A DNA stretch of 64,000 nt from Halalkalicoccus paucihalophilus (GCF_001593955.1 NZ_LTAZ01000013.1:186001-250000); one strand, 5' to 3'. Positions 35,547 to 45,287 are shown, counted from the first letter of the stretch. The notes: a model not told the origin generated them from the letters alone. Made by a program: numbers and translations.

Positions 35547-37562
35547 ATGGACAGCTTTCGAGCAAACCTCGACGGGTTCTACGACGTGAGCGACCAACTC
35601 CCGAGACACCTCCGCGAACGGGCCGAAGCGCAGTTCGAAGCCATACGAGAACGAAAGGACGCGATCCGGTCGGTGGCCGACCACGAGCGCCGCGTTGAGC
35701 GCGTTCGGGCGGCGTTTCTCGACGCACTGGGCGGGTTGCCCGAGGAACGAACGTCGTTGTGCGCCGAGTGTACCGGCGTGGTGAATCGGGAGGGGTACTC
35801 GGTCAAGAAGATCGTTTACGAGAGCCTGCCGGGAATGCACGTGACGGGTAACCTCTACCGGCCCGACAGTGACGGGCCGTTCCCGGCGGTACTGTTCCTG
35901 TGCGGCCACGCCGCGACCGGCAAAGCGAGCCCGGCCTACCAGCGAGCCTGTATCGAGCTCGCCCGGAACGGCTTCGTCGCGTTCTCGATCGATCCAATCG
36001 GACAGGGCGAGCGCGTCCAGAGCTACGACCCCGAAACGGGCGAGATCGATCGGATGAACCTCCGCGAGCACACGTATCTCGGCCAGCAGTGTCAGGTCGC
36101 CGGGTCGAACCTCGCGCGATACCTCATTTGGGACATGGTACGCGCGCTCGACTACCTCGAAGGCCGTTCAGACGTCGACGAAGACCGACTCGGTGCGACC
36201 GGGAACTCCGGCGGCGGTATGCAGACGGGTTTTCTGATGCTCGCGGATGACCGACTCGACGTGGCGGTCCCGTGTTGCTTCGTTACGTCCCGCGAGGAGT
36301 ACATGAAGACCGGGCAGGCCCAGGACGGCGAGCAGATCCTCTACAGGGCCATCGAACGGGGGATCGATTACGACGACTTTATCGCCGCATTCGCGCCGAA
36401 ACCCGTACTGATCGGTTCCGCACAGTCGGACTTCCTGTGTATCGAGGGGAGCCGAAAGACGCTCCGGCGAGCCCGCGACGTGTATGAACTCTACGACAGT
36501 CCCGAGAACGTGGACCTCGCGGTCGCCGACGACACGCATGGCCTCTCGGCACCGCTCCGTGAGGCGATGATCAACTGGTTTCGCGAGCACCTTCGGGGTG
36601 TGACCCCGACGTTCGAGACGGCCAATCCACCCGTCGAGGACGAGGCGACGCTCTTGTGTACCGCAGTCGGGCAGGTTCACGGCGAGTACGAAGACGAGAC
36701 CCACGTCGTCGACCGCAACCGTGAGTTCGTTCGAAGTCGAGACGGAGACGCCGGTAGCGCACCCTCCGTCGACGACCACGACGCGTACGCGGAATCAGTC
36801 CGCGAGACCGTCACCGAGCGGTTCGATCTCGCGAGACCGGCCTCCAAACTGCATCCACGCCGCATCGACACCGAAACCGACGAGGCGGCCGGTGTTCGCT
36901 GGGAAAAGGTTTTCTTCTACGCCGAATCCGACGTGCTCGTCGCCGGCATCGTCGCTGTCGCGCTCGAACCGCCCGAGCGAACCGTTCCGACAATCGTCCT
37001 GTCGGATCACGGCACCGAGGAGTTCGGTGCCCACGAAGATCGGATCGCGGCCCACGCCCGTGAGCGGGGGATCGCGATGGCGTTCGATCCGCGCGGCGTC
37101 GGTGCCGTCCGGTCACGAGCCGTGAACACGCCACTGGCTAACGGCGGCGAGTACTTCGACTACCACGGGACAGAGTACAAACTGGCGAGCGACGCGCTCA
37201 TGCTCGGGACCTCGCTGTTCGGAATGCGAGTGTTCGACGTCCTCCGCGCGTGTGACTATCTCGAACGACGCGTTCGGAACCGCGACAAACCCGACGACGT
37301 GGAGGGGTACGCGCTCGACGGGATCGGTGTCGGCGCGTTGCACGCGCTCGTGGCCGCGGCGGCCGACCCGCGATTCCGCCGGATCAATGCCGCGGACGTC
37401 CCGACGGGATTCTACGAGATCGCCACCGCGACAGAGTACGACATCGACTTTCGGCTCGTCGTCCACGGCGTCGTCGGGGAGTGTGACGTGCCACAGCTCC
37501 TACCGGCACTCGAGGACCGCGACCTGACGTGGGAGCGGACGGATCTGAGCCGATTCCGATAA
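35547..37562 (+). CDS. Alpha/beta-hydrolase (acetyl-xylan-esterase-like) with a second, degenerate hydrolase domain
   Basis: 671 residues from the ATG at 35547. Domain 1 (about 80-360) has the nucleophile elbow GNSGGG with Ser221, an acid in SAQSDFLC and His in DDTHGLSAP, with the oxyanion region LFLCGHAATGK. Domain 2 (about 480-671) repeats the fold (IVLSDHGTEEFGAH, FDPRGVG) but its elbow reads GIGVGAL, without the serine. No signal peptide is seen, so it is probably cytoplasmic. It may remove acyl groups from an imported sugar derivative. The start choice rests on the conserved N-terminus; the frame is open from 35478. Confidence 0.78.
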   Translation: MDSFRANLDGFYDVSDQLPRHLRERAEAQFEAIRERKDAIRSVADHERRVERVRAAFLDALGGLPEERTSLCAECTGVVNREGYSVKKIVYESLPGMHVTGNLYRPDSDGPFPAVLFLCGHAATGKASPAYQRACIELARNGFVAFSIDPIGQGERVQSYDPETGEIDRMNLREHTYLGQQCQVAGSNLARYLIWDMVRALDYLEGRSDVDEDRLGATGNSGGGMQTGFLMLADDRLDVAVPCCFVTSREEYMKTGQAQDGEQILYRAIERGIDYDDFIAAFAPKPVLIGSAQSDFLCIEGSRKTLRRARDVYELYDSPENVDLAVADDTHGLSAPLREAMINWFREHLRGVTPTFETANPPVEDEATLLCTAVGQVHGEYEDETHVVDRNREFVRSRDGDAGSAPSVDDHDAYAESVRETVTERFDLARPASKLHPRRIDTETDEAAGVRWEKVFFYAESDVLVAGIVAVALEPPERTVPTIVLSDHGTEEFGAHEDRIAAHARERGIAMAFDPRGVGAVRSRAVNTPLANGGEYFDYHGTEYKLASDALMLGTSLFGMRVFDVLRACDYLERRVRNRDKPDDVEGYALDGIGVGALHALVAAAADPRFRRINAADVPTGFYEIATATEYDIDFRLVVHGVVGECDVPQLLPALEDRDLTWERTDLSRFR

Positions 37563-37694
37563 GCCGAGATCCGACTGTCAGCCATCGAGCACAGAGAGGC
37601 CCGGTCGCCTTCAAGACCGTGAGAATGATTGTTGCAGCGTTATCGACTACGAAACCAGTCGTGTTTTTCACCCCGGGGGTCGATGAGGGGGTGT

Positions 37695-39014
37695 ATGAAT
37701 GAGACCGATGCCTCGACCGAATGGCTCGCAGGGACTGCGAGCGTGGATATCACGCCGTCCGAACCGATGCGGATGGCAGGCTACGGGGCCCGTGAAGAGC
37801 CTTCCGAGGGGACGTTACAGCCGTTGCACGCGAAGGCCATCGCCCTCGAGGACGAGAAGGGAACGCAATTCGTCGCCGTCGGCGTCGAGGTGCTCGCCAT
37901 CTCGCGGCCGCTGCACGCGGAGATCACGGCCGTCTGTGCGGACCGCTACGACCTCCCCGCATCCCATCTCCTACTGAACGCCTCGCATACCCACTGCGGC
38001 CCGGTCTACCGGGAGCGAAAGACCGAGGTCTTCTCCCTGAACGACGAGGAGCGCGCTCAGGCCAGGGCGTATCGATCGTTTCTCATCGAGACGCTCGTCG
38101 AGACTGTCGGCGAAGCCCTCGGGGACCTCGCTCCCGCGTCGCTCACGTACAGCCACTCTCGCTGTGGGATCGCGATGAACCGACGTCTCCCCTTGGAGGA
38201 GGGGATTGGCTTCCAGCCGTATCCGGACGGTCCGGTCGATCACGACGTGCCCGTCCTCGCCGTCGAATCGCCGGACGGTGAGACGCTTCGGGGGATACTC
38301 TTCGGCTATGCGTGTCACCCGACGAGTCTGTTCATCCGCGAGTGGAGCGGCGATTGGGCGGGATACGCAATGGACCACCTCGAAGAGGTGTATCCCGAGG
38401 CGACTGCCGTCTTCGTTCAGGGGTGTGGCGGCGACCAGAAGGCCTACCCACAGCGCGACCTCGGACTCACGAAACACTACGGGAAGTCGCTCGCGACGGC
38501 CGTCCGGAGTGCGCTCGTCGCCAAGCGCCGGGAGGTCCACGGACCGTTGCGGTGCGTGAAGGAGGAGGTCGCCCTCGAGTTCGAGGAGCCCCCGTCCCGA
38601 GCGGATCTCGAGGAGAGACTCGAGTCCGAGGAGCGCTACGAGCGACGCCACGCCGAACACCTTCTCGGAGAACTCAACGAGCATGGTGAGCTGCCACGTA
38701 GCCATCCCTATCCGATCCAGGCGATCGGGTTCGGCGGCGACCTGACGATGGTGGCGCTGACGGGCGAAGTGCTGGTCAGCTACTCGCTGAAGCTCAAGGA
38801 GCGACTGGGGGGCCCGCTGTGGGTCGCGGGCTACTCGAACAACTACATGACCTACATCCCGACGGTCGACGACCTCTATGCCAGAGGCTACGAGGCCGAC
38901 CGGTTCGTCCATCTGACGGAGCTGCCCGCGAGGTTCGACCACAGCGTCGAGGACCGGGTCCTCTCGACGGCGACGGCGCTTGCTCGCCGAGTCGGACCGC
39001 CGGACGAGCGATAA
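37695..39014 (+). CDS. Neutral/alkaline ceramidase-like hydrolase (N-terminal-domain family)
   Basis: 439 residues from the ATG at 37695. Opens with GTASVDITPSEPMRMAGYG, then VGVEVLAISRPL, the zinc-binding NASHTHCGP, GYACHPTSLF and QGCGGDQKAYP, all ceramidase family landmarks. It is shorter than two-domain ceramidases and has no signal peptide. Archaea lack ceramide, so an amide or ester hydrolase acting on another substrate is likely. Nearby are an amidase, an esterase and a D-aminoacylase, which together suggest an N-acyl compound. Confidence 0.8.
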   Translation: MNETDASTEWLAGTASVDITPSEPMRMAGYGAREEPSEGTLQPLHAKAIALEDEKGTQFVAVGVEVLAISRPLHAEITAVCADRYDLPASHLLLNASHTHCGPVYRERKTEVFSLNDEERAQARAYRSFLIETLVETVGEALGDLAPASLTYSHSRCGIAMNRRLPLEEGIGFQPYPDGPVDHDVPVLAVESPDGETLRGILFGYACHPTSLFIREWSGDWAGYAMDHLEEVYPEATAVFVQGCGGDQKAYPQRDLGLTKHYGKSLATAVRSALVAKRREVHGPLRCVKEEVALEFEEPPSRADLEERLESEERYERRHAEHLLGELNEHGELPRSHPYPIQAIGFGGDLTMVALTGEVLVSYSLKLKERLGGPLWVAGYSNNYMTYIPTVDDLYARGYEADRFVHLTELPARFDHSVEDRVLSTATALARRVGPPDER

Positions 39015-39072
39015 CTGCTCGGGATGAACCACGCCTGCTCCTCAGCGAGACGGTCGCGATCCTCGTCTCCTC

Positions 39073-40653
39073 TTACCACCAGTCGTTTCGGTGTGTCTCC
39101 AGATCCGTCACGTTGCTGTCGTGGAGGTCGCCGACGTCATGGAATTCCGAGAGCCGGACGCGAAGGCCGTTGATCGGACCGAGGACGGCGGTATCGGCGT
39201 TCCAGACCTTACAGCTGTGGATACGGACCTTCGAGAGTTCGCCCACCGATGGCTGGTCGCCGTCGGAGGTGTGTTCGATGAACGCCCGCGGTTCGTCACC
39301 GGTGCCAACGTCGAACGCACAGTCGGTGAAGTCGATGTACCTGACCGTGGACGATTCGGCGAGGATCCGACATTCGACGAACGTATCGAGATTCCGCGCG
39401 GTGCAGTCGCTGAAGGAGACGTTCTCAATGAGGTCGTCGTCCCACGTCCAGAGGACGATCGCCGCCGGGATCTGGGCGTCGTGATCGGCGTATCGCGGCG
39501 CCATGGTACAGGAATTGACCCGGCCATTGCGGATCTCGCCGGTGAACGCCGAGAACGCGATCGTATCGACGTCGCAGTCCGAAATACGGAACCCGTCGAC
39601 CTCTTGGATGATGCCGATGCGCCGGACCGAACAGCCGTGGATGCCGACATCAGTGATGCCACCCCGGACGCCGTGGATCGCCAGGTGTTCGTCCATCCGG
39701 CAGTCAATGAAGTTGAGGTTATGACCGCCGGTGCCGCCCTCACCGATACTCGGCGCCGCCTGGATGCCCGGCCCGTTCACGTTATCGTAGGTCGAACAGC
39801 GGACGACGTCGACGTGCCGGCAGGTCCCCCGAAGGGTGATACCGTCGTAGCCGGTGTTGCGAGCGAGACAGTCGACCATCTTCGACCGTGTACAGTCGGT
39901 AAAGACCATCCCGTAGCGCCAGTCGACGTTCTCGACGGTGATCGAGTCGAAGCGCGCGTTGTCGACGGTGTGGAGCCAGACGGGCCCCCACCGGATGCCA
40001 TCCTGGTCCGAATCGACGCCCGCGAAGTCAATGTGGCCCCCGCGGACCGTGATGTCATGATTGCCGTTCTCGTGATCGTCGTTCGTGATGAGCGCGGCGC
40101 CGCCGTGGAACACCTCGGTATCCTCCGCTGTCATCGTCGACGTGATGGTGACGCCGTCGAGAATCTCGAAGGTAAACTCGCTGGGCAGGTAGATCGTCCG
40201 ATTCCACTCACCCTTGTCGCCGTAGACAACGACCTTGTTGTGACCCTCAGCGTCGGCCTGGTCGACGGCCTCCTGGACCGCCGTAGCACCCTCCTCGACG
40301 TCGACGTAGCGGACGTTGTTGATTACGTCGTTGGCGCTGGCTGTGGCGTTCAGCACGCCGTCGTCGACGGAGAGGTTCTCGCCCGCGAAGCTGGTGATCG
40401 GCTCCGAACCCGTCATCTCGAGGGTGCCTAGGTCGTACAGGGTGTGTTCCCGTGCGTCGACGTCCCGGTTCCACGGGCGCGATCGCTGATTTTGAGCAGC
40501 ATTGGCCGATCCGGATCCGGCCAGAAGTCCCATGCCGGCTATCCCCGCCGCCGTCATCGCTGCCCGCCGACTAAGGGACGTTTCAGTCGTCCTGTCGGTT
40601 GCCCGTCGTTCCTTGTTCGCATCGTCTGAGCCGCGGTTTTGAGTGCTATCCAT
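39073..40653 (-). CDS. Tat-exported right-handed beta-helix protein
   Basis: 526 residues from the ATG at 40653. Signal: SLSRRAAMTAAGIAGMGLL then SGSANA, a twin-arginine leader. After LYLPSEFTFEILDGVTITST the protein shows the repeated short strands of a parallel beta-helix (ITVRGGHIDFAG, FDSITVENVDWRYGMVF, VVRCSTYDNVNGPG, ISDCDVDTIAF, VSFSDCTARN). It is not closely similar to the other beta-helix protein at 18321. A role on extracellular polysaccharide is plausible but no lyase residues were identified. Confidence 0.75.
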   Translation of the reverse strand: MDSTQNRGSDDANKERRATDRTTETSLSRRAAMTAAGIAGMGLLAGSGSANAAQNQRSRPWNRDVDAREHTLYDLGTLEMTGSEPITSFAGENLSVDDGVLNATASANDVINNVRYVDVEEGATAVQEAVDQADAEGHNKVVVYGDKGEWNRTIYLPSEFTFEILDGVTITSTMTAEDTEVFHGGAALITNDDHENGNHDITVRGGHIDFAGVDSDQDGIRWGPVWLHTVDNARFDSITVENVDWRYGMVFTDCTRSKMVDCLARNTGYDGITLRGTCRHVDVVRCSTYDNVNGPGIQAAPSIGEGGTGGHNLNFIDCRMDEHLAIHGVRGGITDVGIHGCSVRRIGIIQEVDGFRISDCDVDTIAFSAFTGEIRNGRVNSCTMAPRYADHDAQIPAAIVLWTWDDDLIENVSFSDCTARNLDTFVECRILAESSTVRYIDFTDCAFDVGTGDEPRAFIEHTSDGDQPSVGELSKVRIHSCKVWNADTAVLGPINGLRVRLSEFHDVGDLHDSNVTDLETHRNDWW

Positions 40654-40757
40654 AACGATGTCAGTAACACACACGGTGCATAAAGCGTATAACTACCCGG
40701 AACGAATAACCTTAATAATAATCTATAAATATCAGAAATATATTCTGTAGGTAAGCG

Positions 40758-41195
40758 TTCTACGCATGGGCGTTCCAGCGGCTCTACGAGTACGTCGAGT
40801 ACAAAGCAGCCGAATTCGGTATCTCGACTACGCAGGTAGACCCGGCGTACACGTCCCAACGCTGTTCGAAGTGCGGCCACACCGAGCGGGGGAACCGACC
40901 CAAACAGGAGCGGTTCTGTTGCCGGAAGTGTGACTACGAGGTTCAGGCGGACTACAACGCGGTCGTCGGATGATATCCGACGGGCAGCAACGTCGTATTG
41001 CGACGTTGCGACGGCGAAGAATATCGGAATAAAGCATGTCCGCGCGGGACAGAAGTCTCCGCATGGACGGGCGAACCGTCAACTCGCCCTAAAGTCGGGA
41101 ACGGTGAACGTAAGCGACGAGTTTACGTTCGCCGATGTTTCGGCTTGAACGGGAGTTCACCGACAAGCCCCGGCGTTTACGCCGGGGTAGTTGAC
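40758..41195 (+). mobile_element. 3' remnant of a TnpB element, inner type
   Basis: Only the end of tnpB (40758-40973, [20 protein letters not shown] with zinc knuckles CSKCG and CRKCD, ending ADYNAVVG) and the right end (hairpin CCCCGGCGTTTACGCCGGGG, then TAGTTGAC ending at 41195) remain. The same 52-bp double palindrome as in the intact inner element interrupts the gene after ADYNA, and the lost tail (GRANRQLALKSGTVNVSD) is still readable downstream in another frame. The N-terminal two thirds, including RuvC residues, are gone. Confidence 0.75.
40963..41014 (+). repeat. 52-bp double-palindrome insertion in tnpB (copy 2)
   Basis: Matches the minus-strand sequence at 8731-8782 over the full 52 bp, at the same codon (after ADYNA). 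Two stems, CGTCGGAT / ATCCGACG and GCAACGTCG / CGACGTTGC, bring in a TGA stop. Confidence 0.7.
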
Positions 41196-41389
41196 GCGGC
41201 GTCCTATTTGTTCTTCGCCGACTGTGAGGTTTCGAGCATCGGCTTCACGTTGAGGTCTTCGACTGCCACCCATCGTATTCCCGAATTAGCCACGTCGAAA
41301 GCTTGTGCTGAAAGTAGAGAAACGTGCGGAAGCGACCGCCGATCGGCCGTCACAATACTTATCGTGTCACTCCCTGTTGGCCTTGAGTG

Positions 41390-42382
41390 ATGGAACGGAT
41401 CGCGATCCTCGGTCGTGGCTTTATGGCGACGGTCCACGCGCTGCGATACGCCGAGATGGACGGAGTCGAGGTCGTAGCGGTCGCGTCGCCGAGCCACCCG
41501 ACGGAGTTCGCCGACAAGTACGCCGACGCTGCGGTGGTCTACGACGACGCCCTCGAGCTGTATGACACGGAATCGCTCGACGCGGTGGACGTCTGTACCC
41601 CGACGCACACCCACCGCGAACTGGTCCTACCGGCCGTAGAACGTGGTCTGGACGTTCTCTGTGAGAAACCACTCGGACGGACGATGGCGGACGCACGGGC
41701 GATCGCCGACGCGGCCGCGGATTCGGATGCGACGGTCGTCCCCGGCCACACAATCCGGTTTTTTCCCCAGTACGCGAAGGCTCGCGAGCGAGTACGGGTG
41801 GGGGACATCGGTTCACCCGGAAACATCCGAACGCTCCGACAGTCGCCGTTCGAGGAGCGTTCGGACTGGTTCGCGGACGACGTGAAGAGCGGCGGCGTCC
41901 TGCTTGATCTGGCGATCCACGACTTTGACTTCCTCCGGTGGACGATCGGCGAGATCGAGCGCGTCTTCGCCCGCCGTCGGCGGTGGGACGCCCATGAGTA
42001 CGCGCTCGCGACCGTTCGGTTCGAAAACGGCGCCGTCGGACACGTCGACGCCCGCTGGCCCCGACGGCCCGACCTCCCGTTCGCGACGCGGTTCGAGATA
42101 GCTGGCGACGAGGGACTTCTCGAGTTCGACAGCGAGGACGTGAATCCGATCGATATCGTCAGCACGACGGCGACGGGCGAACCTGACCGCGACCCGATCG
42201 ACGAACCGCTCGTGAAAGACCCGTACCTGCGCGAGCTCGAGGCGTTCGTCGACTGCGTCCGAACGGGTTCGGAGCCGCCGATCACGCTCGAGGACGGGAT
42301 CGAGACCCTGCGCGTCGCACTCGCCGCGCTTGAGTCTGCCGAGCGCGGCGAGCCGGTCGCGGTCGCGGAGGTGACGGCGTGA
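41390..42382 (+). CDS. Gfo/Idh/MocA oxidoreductase, module partner A
   Basis: 330 residues from the ATG at 41390 (GTG at 41387 possible). Rossmann ILGRGFMATVHALRYAEM, EKP motif in VLCEKPLGR, GGVLLDLAIHDFDFLRW in the substrate domain. It resembles the copy at 54488-55450 along its length (shared RGFM/AGFM start, VCTPTHTH, IHDxDxLRW, VERVFARRRR). It ends in a four-base GTGA overlap with the next gene. The same A-then-B order with 4-base overlap occurs at 53502-55450. Confidence 0.85.
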   Translation: MERIAILGRGFMATVHALRYAEMDGVEVVAVASPSHPTEFADKYADAAVVYDDALELYDTESLDAVDVCTPTHTHRELVLPAVERGLDVLCEKPLGRTMADARAIADAAADSDATVVPGHTIRFFPQYAKARERVRVGDIGSPGNIRTLRQSPFEERSDWFADDVKSGGVLLDLAIHDFDFLRWTIGEIERVFARRRRWDAHEYALATVRFENGAVGHVDARWPRRPDLPFATRFEIAGDEGLLEFDSEDVNPIDIVSTTATGEPDRDPIDEPLVKDPYLRELEAFVDCVRTGSEPPITLEDGIETLRVALAALESAERGEPVAVAEVTA

Positions 42383-43365
42383 TCCGAATGGGGCTGCTCT
42401 CGACGGCCCACGTCCACACCGGCGGCTTCGCGTCGCGGCTCTCCGCGGCTGAGGGCGTGGAGTTCGTCGGCGTCACCGACGACGACGCTGAGCGCGGTCG
42501 CGAAGCGGCCACGGAACACGACACCGAATTCTACGAACCGTCGGAACTCGTCGAGCGCGTCGATGCGGTGATCGTCTCGTCGACCAACACGACTCACCGA
42601 CGCTGGGTTGAACTGGCGGCCGACACCGGCGTCCATATCCTCTGCGAGAAACCGCTGGCGACGAACGTGGCCGACGCCCGGGCGATCGTCGACGCCTGCG
42701 ACGAGGCAGACGTTCAGCTAGGTCTGTGCATGCCGCTCCCGTTCAGCGTTCCCGCACGGCGGGCGAAAGCGGCGTACGACGCCGGCGAGATCGGCGACCT
42801 CCGCGTCGCGGTCGGGACGAACCGCGCCTGGCTGCGCGACCGCCACCTGACCGGTTGGTCGGCCGATCCCGAACACGCCGGTGGCGGCGCAGCCATGGAC
42901 CACACGGTTCACATCGTGAACCTTGTGCGCTGGATCACGGGCGAGGAGGTCGTCGAGGTATTCGCCGAGCTCTCGACGATGCACGACGAACTCACGGTCG
43001 AGGACGTCAACGTCCTCTCGATGGAGCTCTCGGGCGGCAGCGTCTTCACGCTCGACGGCTCGTGGGACCGCCCCGACGACTGGGATTACTGGGGCGACGC
43101 GACGCTGAACCTGATCGGGACCGAGGGTGAGATCTCCGTCGACTGTTTCGATCAGACGCTCAAACGGACGCGAGAGGGAGCGGGGGTCGACGGTGTCTAC
43201 TGGGGATCGATCCCGGACGACGGCCTCCTGCGGGACTTCATCGACGCCATCGAGAACGACCGACCACCGCTTACCTCGGGCGACGACGGGTTTCGGGAGG
43301 CGGCTGTCGTCTGCGCGGTCTACGAGTCCAACGAGCGGGACGAACCGGTCGCCGTGGAGTACTGA
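42379..43365 (+). CDS. Gfo/Idh/MocA oxidoreductase, module partner B
   Basis: 328 residues with a GTG start at 42379 that overlaps the upstream stop. It begins GLLSTAHVHTGGFASRL, a Rossmann start where the usual glycine motif is replaced by STAHVH. EKP motif in ILCEKPLAT; substrate domain GGGAAMDHTVHIVNLVRW; later VEDVNVLSMELS. The copy at 53502-54491 shares these strings (SSAHVHT, LCEKPLATT, MDHTVHIVDLV, VEDVNVLSMELS). The substrate is unknown. A working unit with partner A is inferred from coupling. Confidence 0.85.
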   Translation: MIRMGLLSTAHVHTGGFASRLSAAEGVEFVGVTDDDAERGREAATEHDTEFYEPSELVERVDAVIVSSTNTTHRRWVELAADTGVHILCEKPLATNVADARAIVDACDEADVQLGLCMPLPFSVPARRAKAAYDAGEIGDLRVAVGTNRAWLRDRHLTGWSADPEHAGGGAAMDHTVHIVNLVRWITGEEVVEVFAELSTMHDELTVEDVNVLSMELSGGSVFTLDGSWDRPDDWDYWGDATLNLIGTEGEISVDCFDQTLKRTREGAGVDGVYWGSIPDDGLLRDFIDAIENDRPPLTSGDDGFREAAVVCAVYESNERDEPVAVEY

Positions 43366-43445
43366 GCGGAGCGATGCACTGAGCGAAGGGAGCGGACGGA
43401 GCCCGGCGGATATCTTTTTGTACCGGTCGGACGATGACTTCTGGG

Positions 43446-44486
43446 ATGGCTACTGATACGCCGGTCCGCGTCGGTATCGTCGGGCTCGGCACGATCGGAC
43501 AGATCCATGCGAATCGAATCGACACCCTCGGCGGCGAACTCGCCGGCGCCGACGTGGATCCCGGCGCTAGAGCGACATTCGAAGACGAGTTCGGCGCCCC
43601 GACCTATCCCGACCACGAAGCGCTGTTCGAGTCTGGCGTCGATGCGGTGATCGTCGGCGTTCCGAACGGCGTTCACGAGCGGGTCGCGGTCGACGCGCTC
43701 GAATCCGGCGTCGATGTCCTCATAGAGAAACCCCTCGCCCACACCGTCGAAAGCGCCCGGCGCATCGCCGACGCCGCACGTGACGCCGACGGGTTCTGCA
43801 TGGTCGGGTTCACAATGCGATATTCGGGCCAGACCGAACGCGTGCGGGCGCTTCGTGACGCCGGGGAGTTCGGATCGCTCTCACACGTCGACGTGACCTA
43901 CCTGCGCCGAGGGGGCGTCCCTGGCAGCGGCGATGGCTGGTTTACGAACCAGGATCTCGCCGGTGGCGGCGTCCTGATGGATCTCGGCGTTCACGTCATT
44001 GACCTCGCACTCCACGTCCTCGACTATCCCGACGTAATCGAGGTGAGCGGTACCGTGCGCTCGGAACACGGCGAGTACGCCGTCGACGACTCGGCGACGG
44101 GACTGCTCCGGCTGGCCGACGGCCGAACGATCTCGATCGACGTCTCCTGGCACGGGACCTGCGCTCCGGAACGCTCGTGTGTCGTTCGCGGCTCCGAAGC
44201 CGGCGCAGCGTTCGTCGTCGGAGAATCGGAGCTATCGCTCGTGAGCGCGGATGCCGGCGAGCCGGTCGAATCCGTTTCCGTCAGCGGGACGGACATGCAC
44301 CTTGCGGAGGACCGGGAGTTCGTAGAGGCCGTCGCGGGCAACCGCGAGCCACCGGCTGGGATCATCGAGGAGGCGCTGACCGTCCAGCGCGTGATCGATG
44401 CGCTCTACGAGTCCAGTGCGTCCGGAACGGCGATTCGTCCCGACTCGCAGGGGACGAGTATCGACGGCGAGGGTGAAAACGGATGA
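43446..44486 (+). CDS. Gfo/Idh/MocA-family oxidoreductase
   Basis: 346 residues from the ATG at 43446 (43434 also possible). It has a classical Rossmann motif GIVGLGTIGQIHANRI, EKP in VLIEKPLAHT and GGGVLMDLGVHVIDLALH. It is distinct from the A and B paralogues. The stop overlaps the start of the TIM-barrel isomerase gene by four bases (ATGA at 44483), so oxidation and isomerisation probably act on the same sugar, as in inositol or rare-sugar pathways. It sits 80 bp behind partner B, likely in one transcript 41390-45256. Confidence 0.85.
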   Translation: MATDTPVRVGIVGLGTIGQIHANRIDTLGGELAGADVDPGARATFEDEFGAPTYPDHEALFESGVDAVIVGVPNGVHERVAVDALESGVDVLIEKPLAHTVESARRIADAARDADGFCMVGFTMRYSGQTERVRALRDAGEFGSLSHVDVTYLRRGGVPGSGDGWFTNQDLAGGGVLMDLGVHVIDLALHVLDYPDVIEVSGTVRSEHGEYAVDDSATGLLRLADGRTISIDVSWHGTCAPERSCVVRGSEAGAAFVVGESELSLVSADAGEPVESVSVSGTDMHLAEDREFVEAVAGNREPPAGIIEEALTVQRVIDALYESSASGTAIRPDSQGTSIDGEGENG

Positions 44487-45256
44487 GCATCCGTGTCGGC
44501 CTCTGCACGATCTCGAGCAAGGAACGCGCCGTCGGGGACGTCATCGAACTGGCCGGCGAGGCCGGCTACGACGGTGTCGAGATCTGGGGACGCGACCACG
44601 TCGGCGACGGGACGGCCGACGACTGCCAACGGATCAGGGAGGAGGTCGACGCCAACGGCCTCGAGATCCCCGTCTACGGCTCCTACCTCCGCTGTGGTAC
44701 CGACGAGTTCGACAGCGAGTTGAAGCACGAACTCGCGATTACCGACCGTCTCAACGCTGACCTGATCCGTGTCTGGGCCGGTCGCCAGGAGTACGGGGAT
44801 CATGACCCTGACTACTGGGAGCGGGTCGTCGCCGACCTCGAGCGCCTGACCGACCGGGTGGCCGAGTACGATGTCGGCGTCACCGTCGAGAAGCACGCCG
44901 GTACCCTGACCAACACCCGTGAGGGCGCCAGGCGATTGATCGAGGCCATCGACGACAACCGCTGCGGGCTCAACTACCAGCCCGGCTTTTCCGTCCCGAA
45001 AGACGAGATCAAGTGCGAGGCGGACGAACTCGCGGACCTCTCGAACAACCTCCACGTTCAGTCCGTCCGCGAGTGCGGCGCGAGCCATCGCTGCCCGCTC
45101 TCGGCGGCGTTCTACGACCTTGAGGCCGTCTTCGAGCCGTTCCTCAAGGCGGGGTTCGACGGCTACGCGAACGTCGAGTTTGTGACCGACGAGCGGCCGT
45201 ATCCGGAGGCCATCGAGGCCGACCGTCAGTACGTCGAATCGGTAGCGTCCGAGTGA
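44483..45256 (+). CDS. Sugar phosphate isomerase/epimerase-family TIM barrel
   Basis: 257 residues of the xylose-isomerase-like AP_endonuc_2 fold: VIELAGEAGYDGVEIWGRDH, ITDRLNADLIRVWAGRQEYG, VGVTVEKHAGTLTNT and the late AGFDGYANVEFVTDE. Metal-binding Glu/His/Asp positions of the family appear conserved (VEIWG, VEKHAG, VEF). It may isomerise or epimerise a keto sugar or inositol derivative, with the upstream dehydrogenase. It is last of the four-gene plus-strand run. Confidence 0.82.
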   Translation: MSIRVGLCTISSKERAVGDVIELAGEAGYDGVEIWGRDHVGDGTADDCQRIREEVDANGLEIPVYGSYLRCGTDEFDSELKHELAITDRLNADLIRVWAGRQEYGDHDPDYWERVVADLERLTDRVAEYDVGVTVEKHAGTLTNTREGARRLIEAIDDNRCGLNYQPGFSVPKDEIKCEADELADLSNNLHVQSVRECGASHRCPLSAAFYDLEAVFEPFLKAGFDGYANVEFVTDERPYPEAIEADRQYVESVASE

Positions 45257-45287
45257 GACGATCCCGCAGAGAGAGAAAGAGAGGGGG

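Noticed and set aside
35442..36071. N-terminal extension of the enolase-superfamily protein to 36071
   Set aside because: The extra 210 residues lie opposite the esterase coding sequence and lack a conserved pattern; the ATG at 35441 begins a normal-length enzyme.
39091..40431. 446-residue plus-strand frame
   Set aside because: Antisense shadow of the beta-helix gene; Asp/Val/Arg-rich repeats come from the opposite strand codons.
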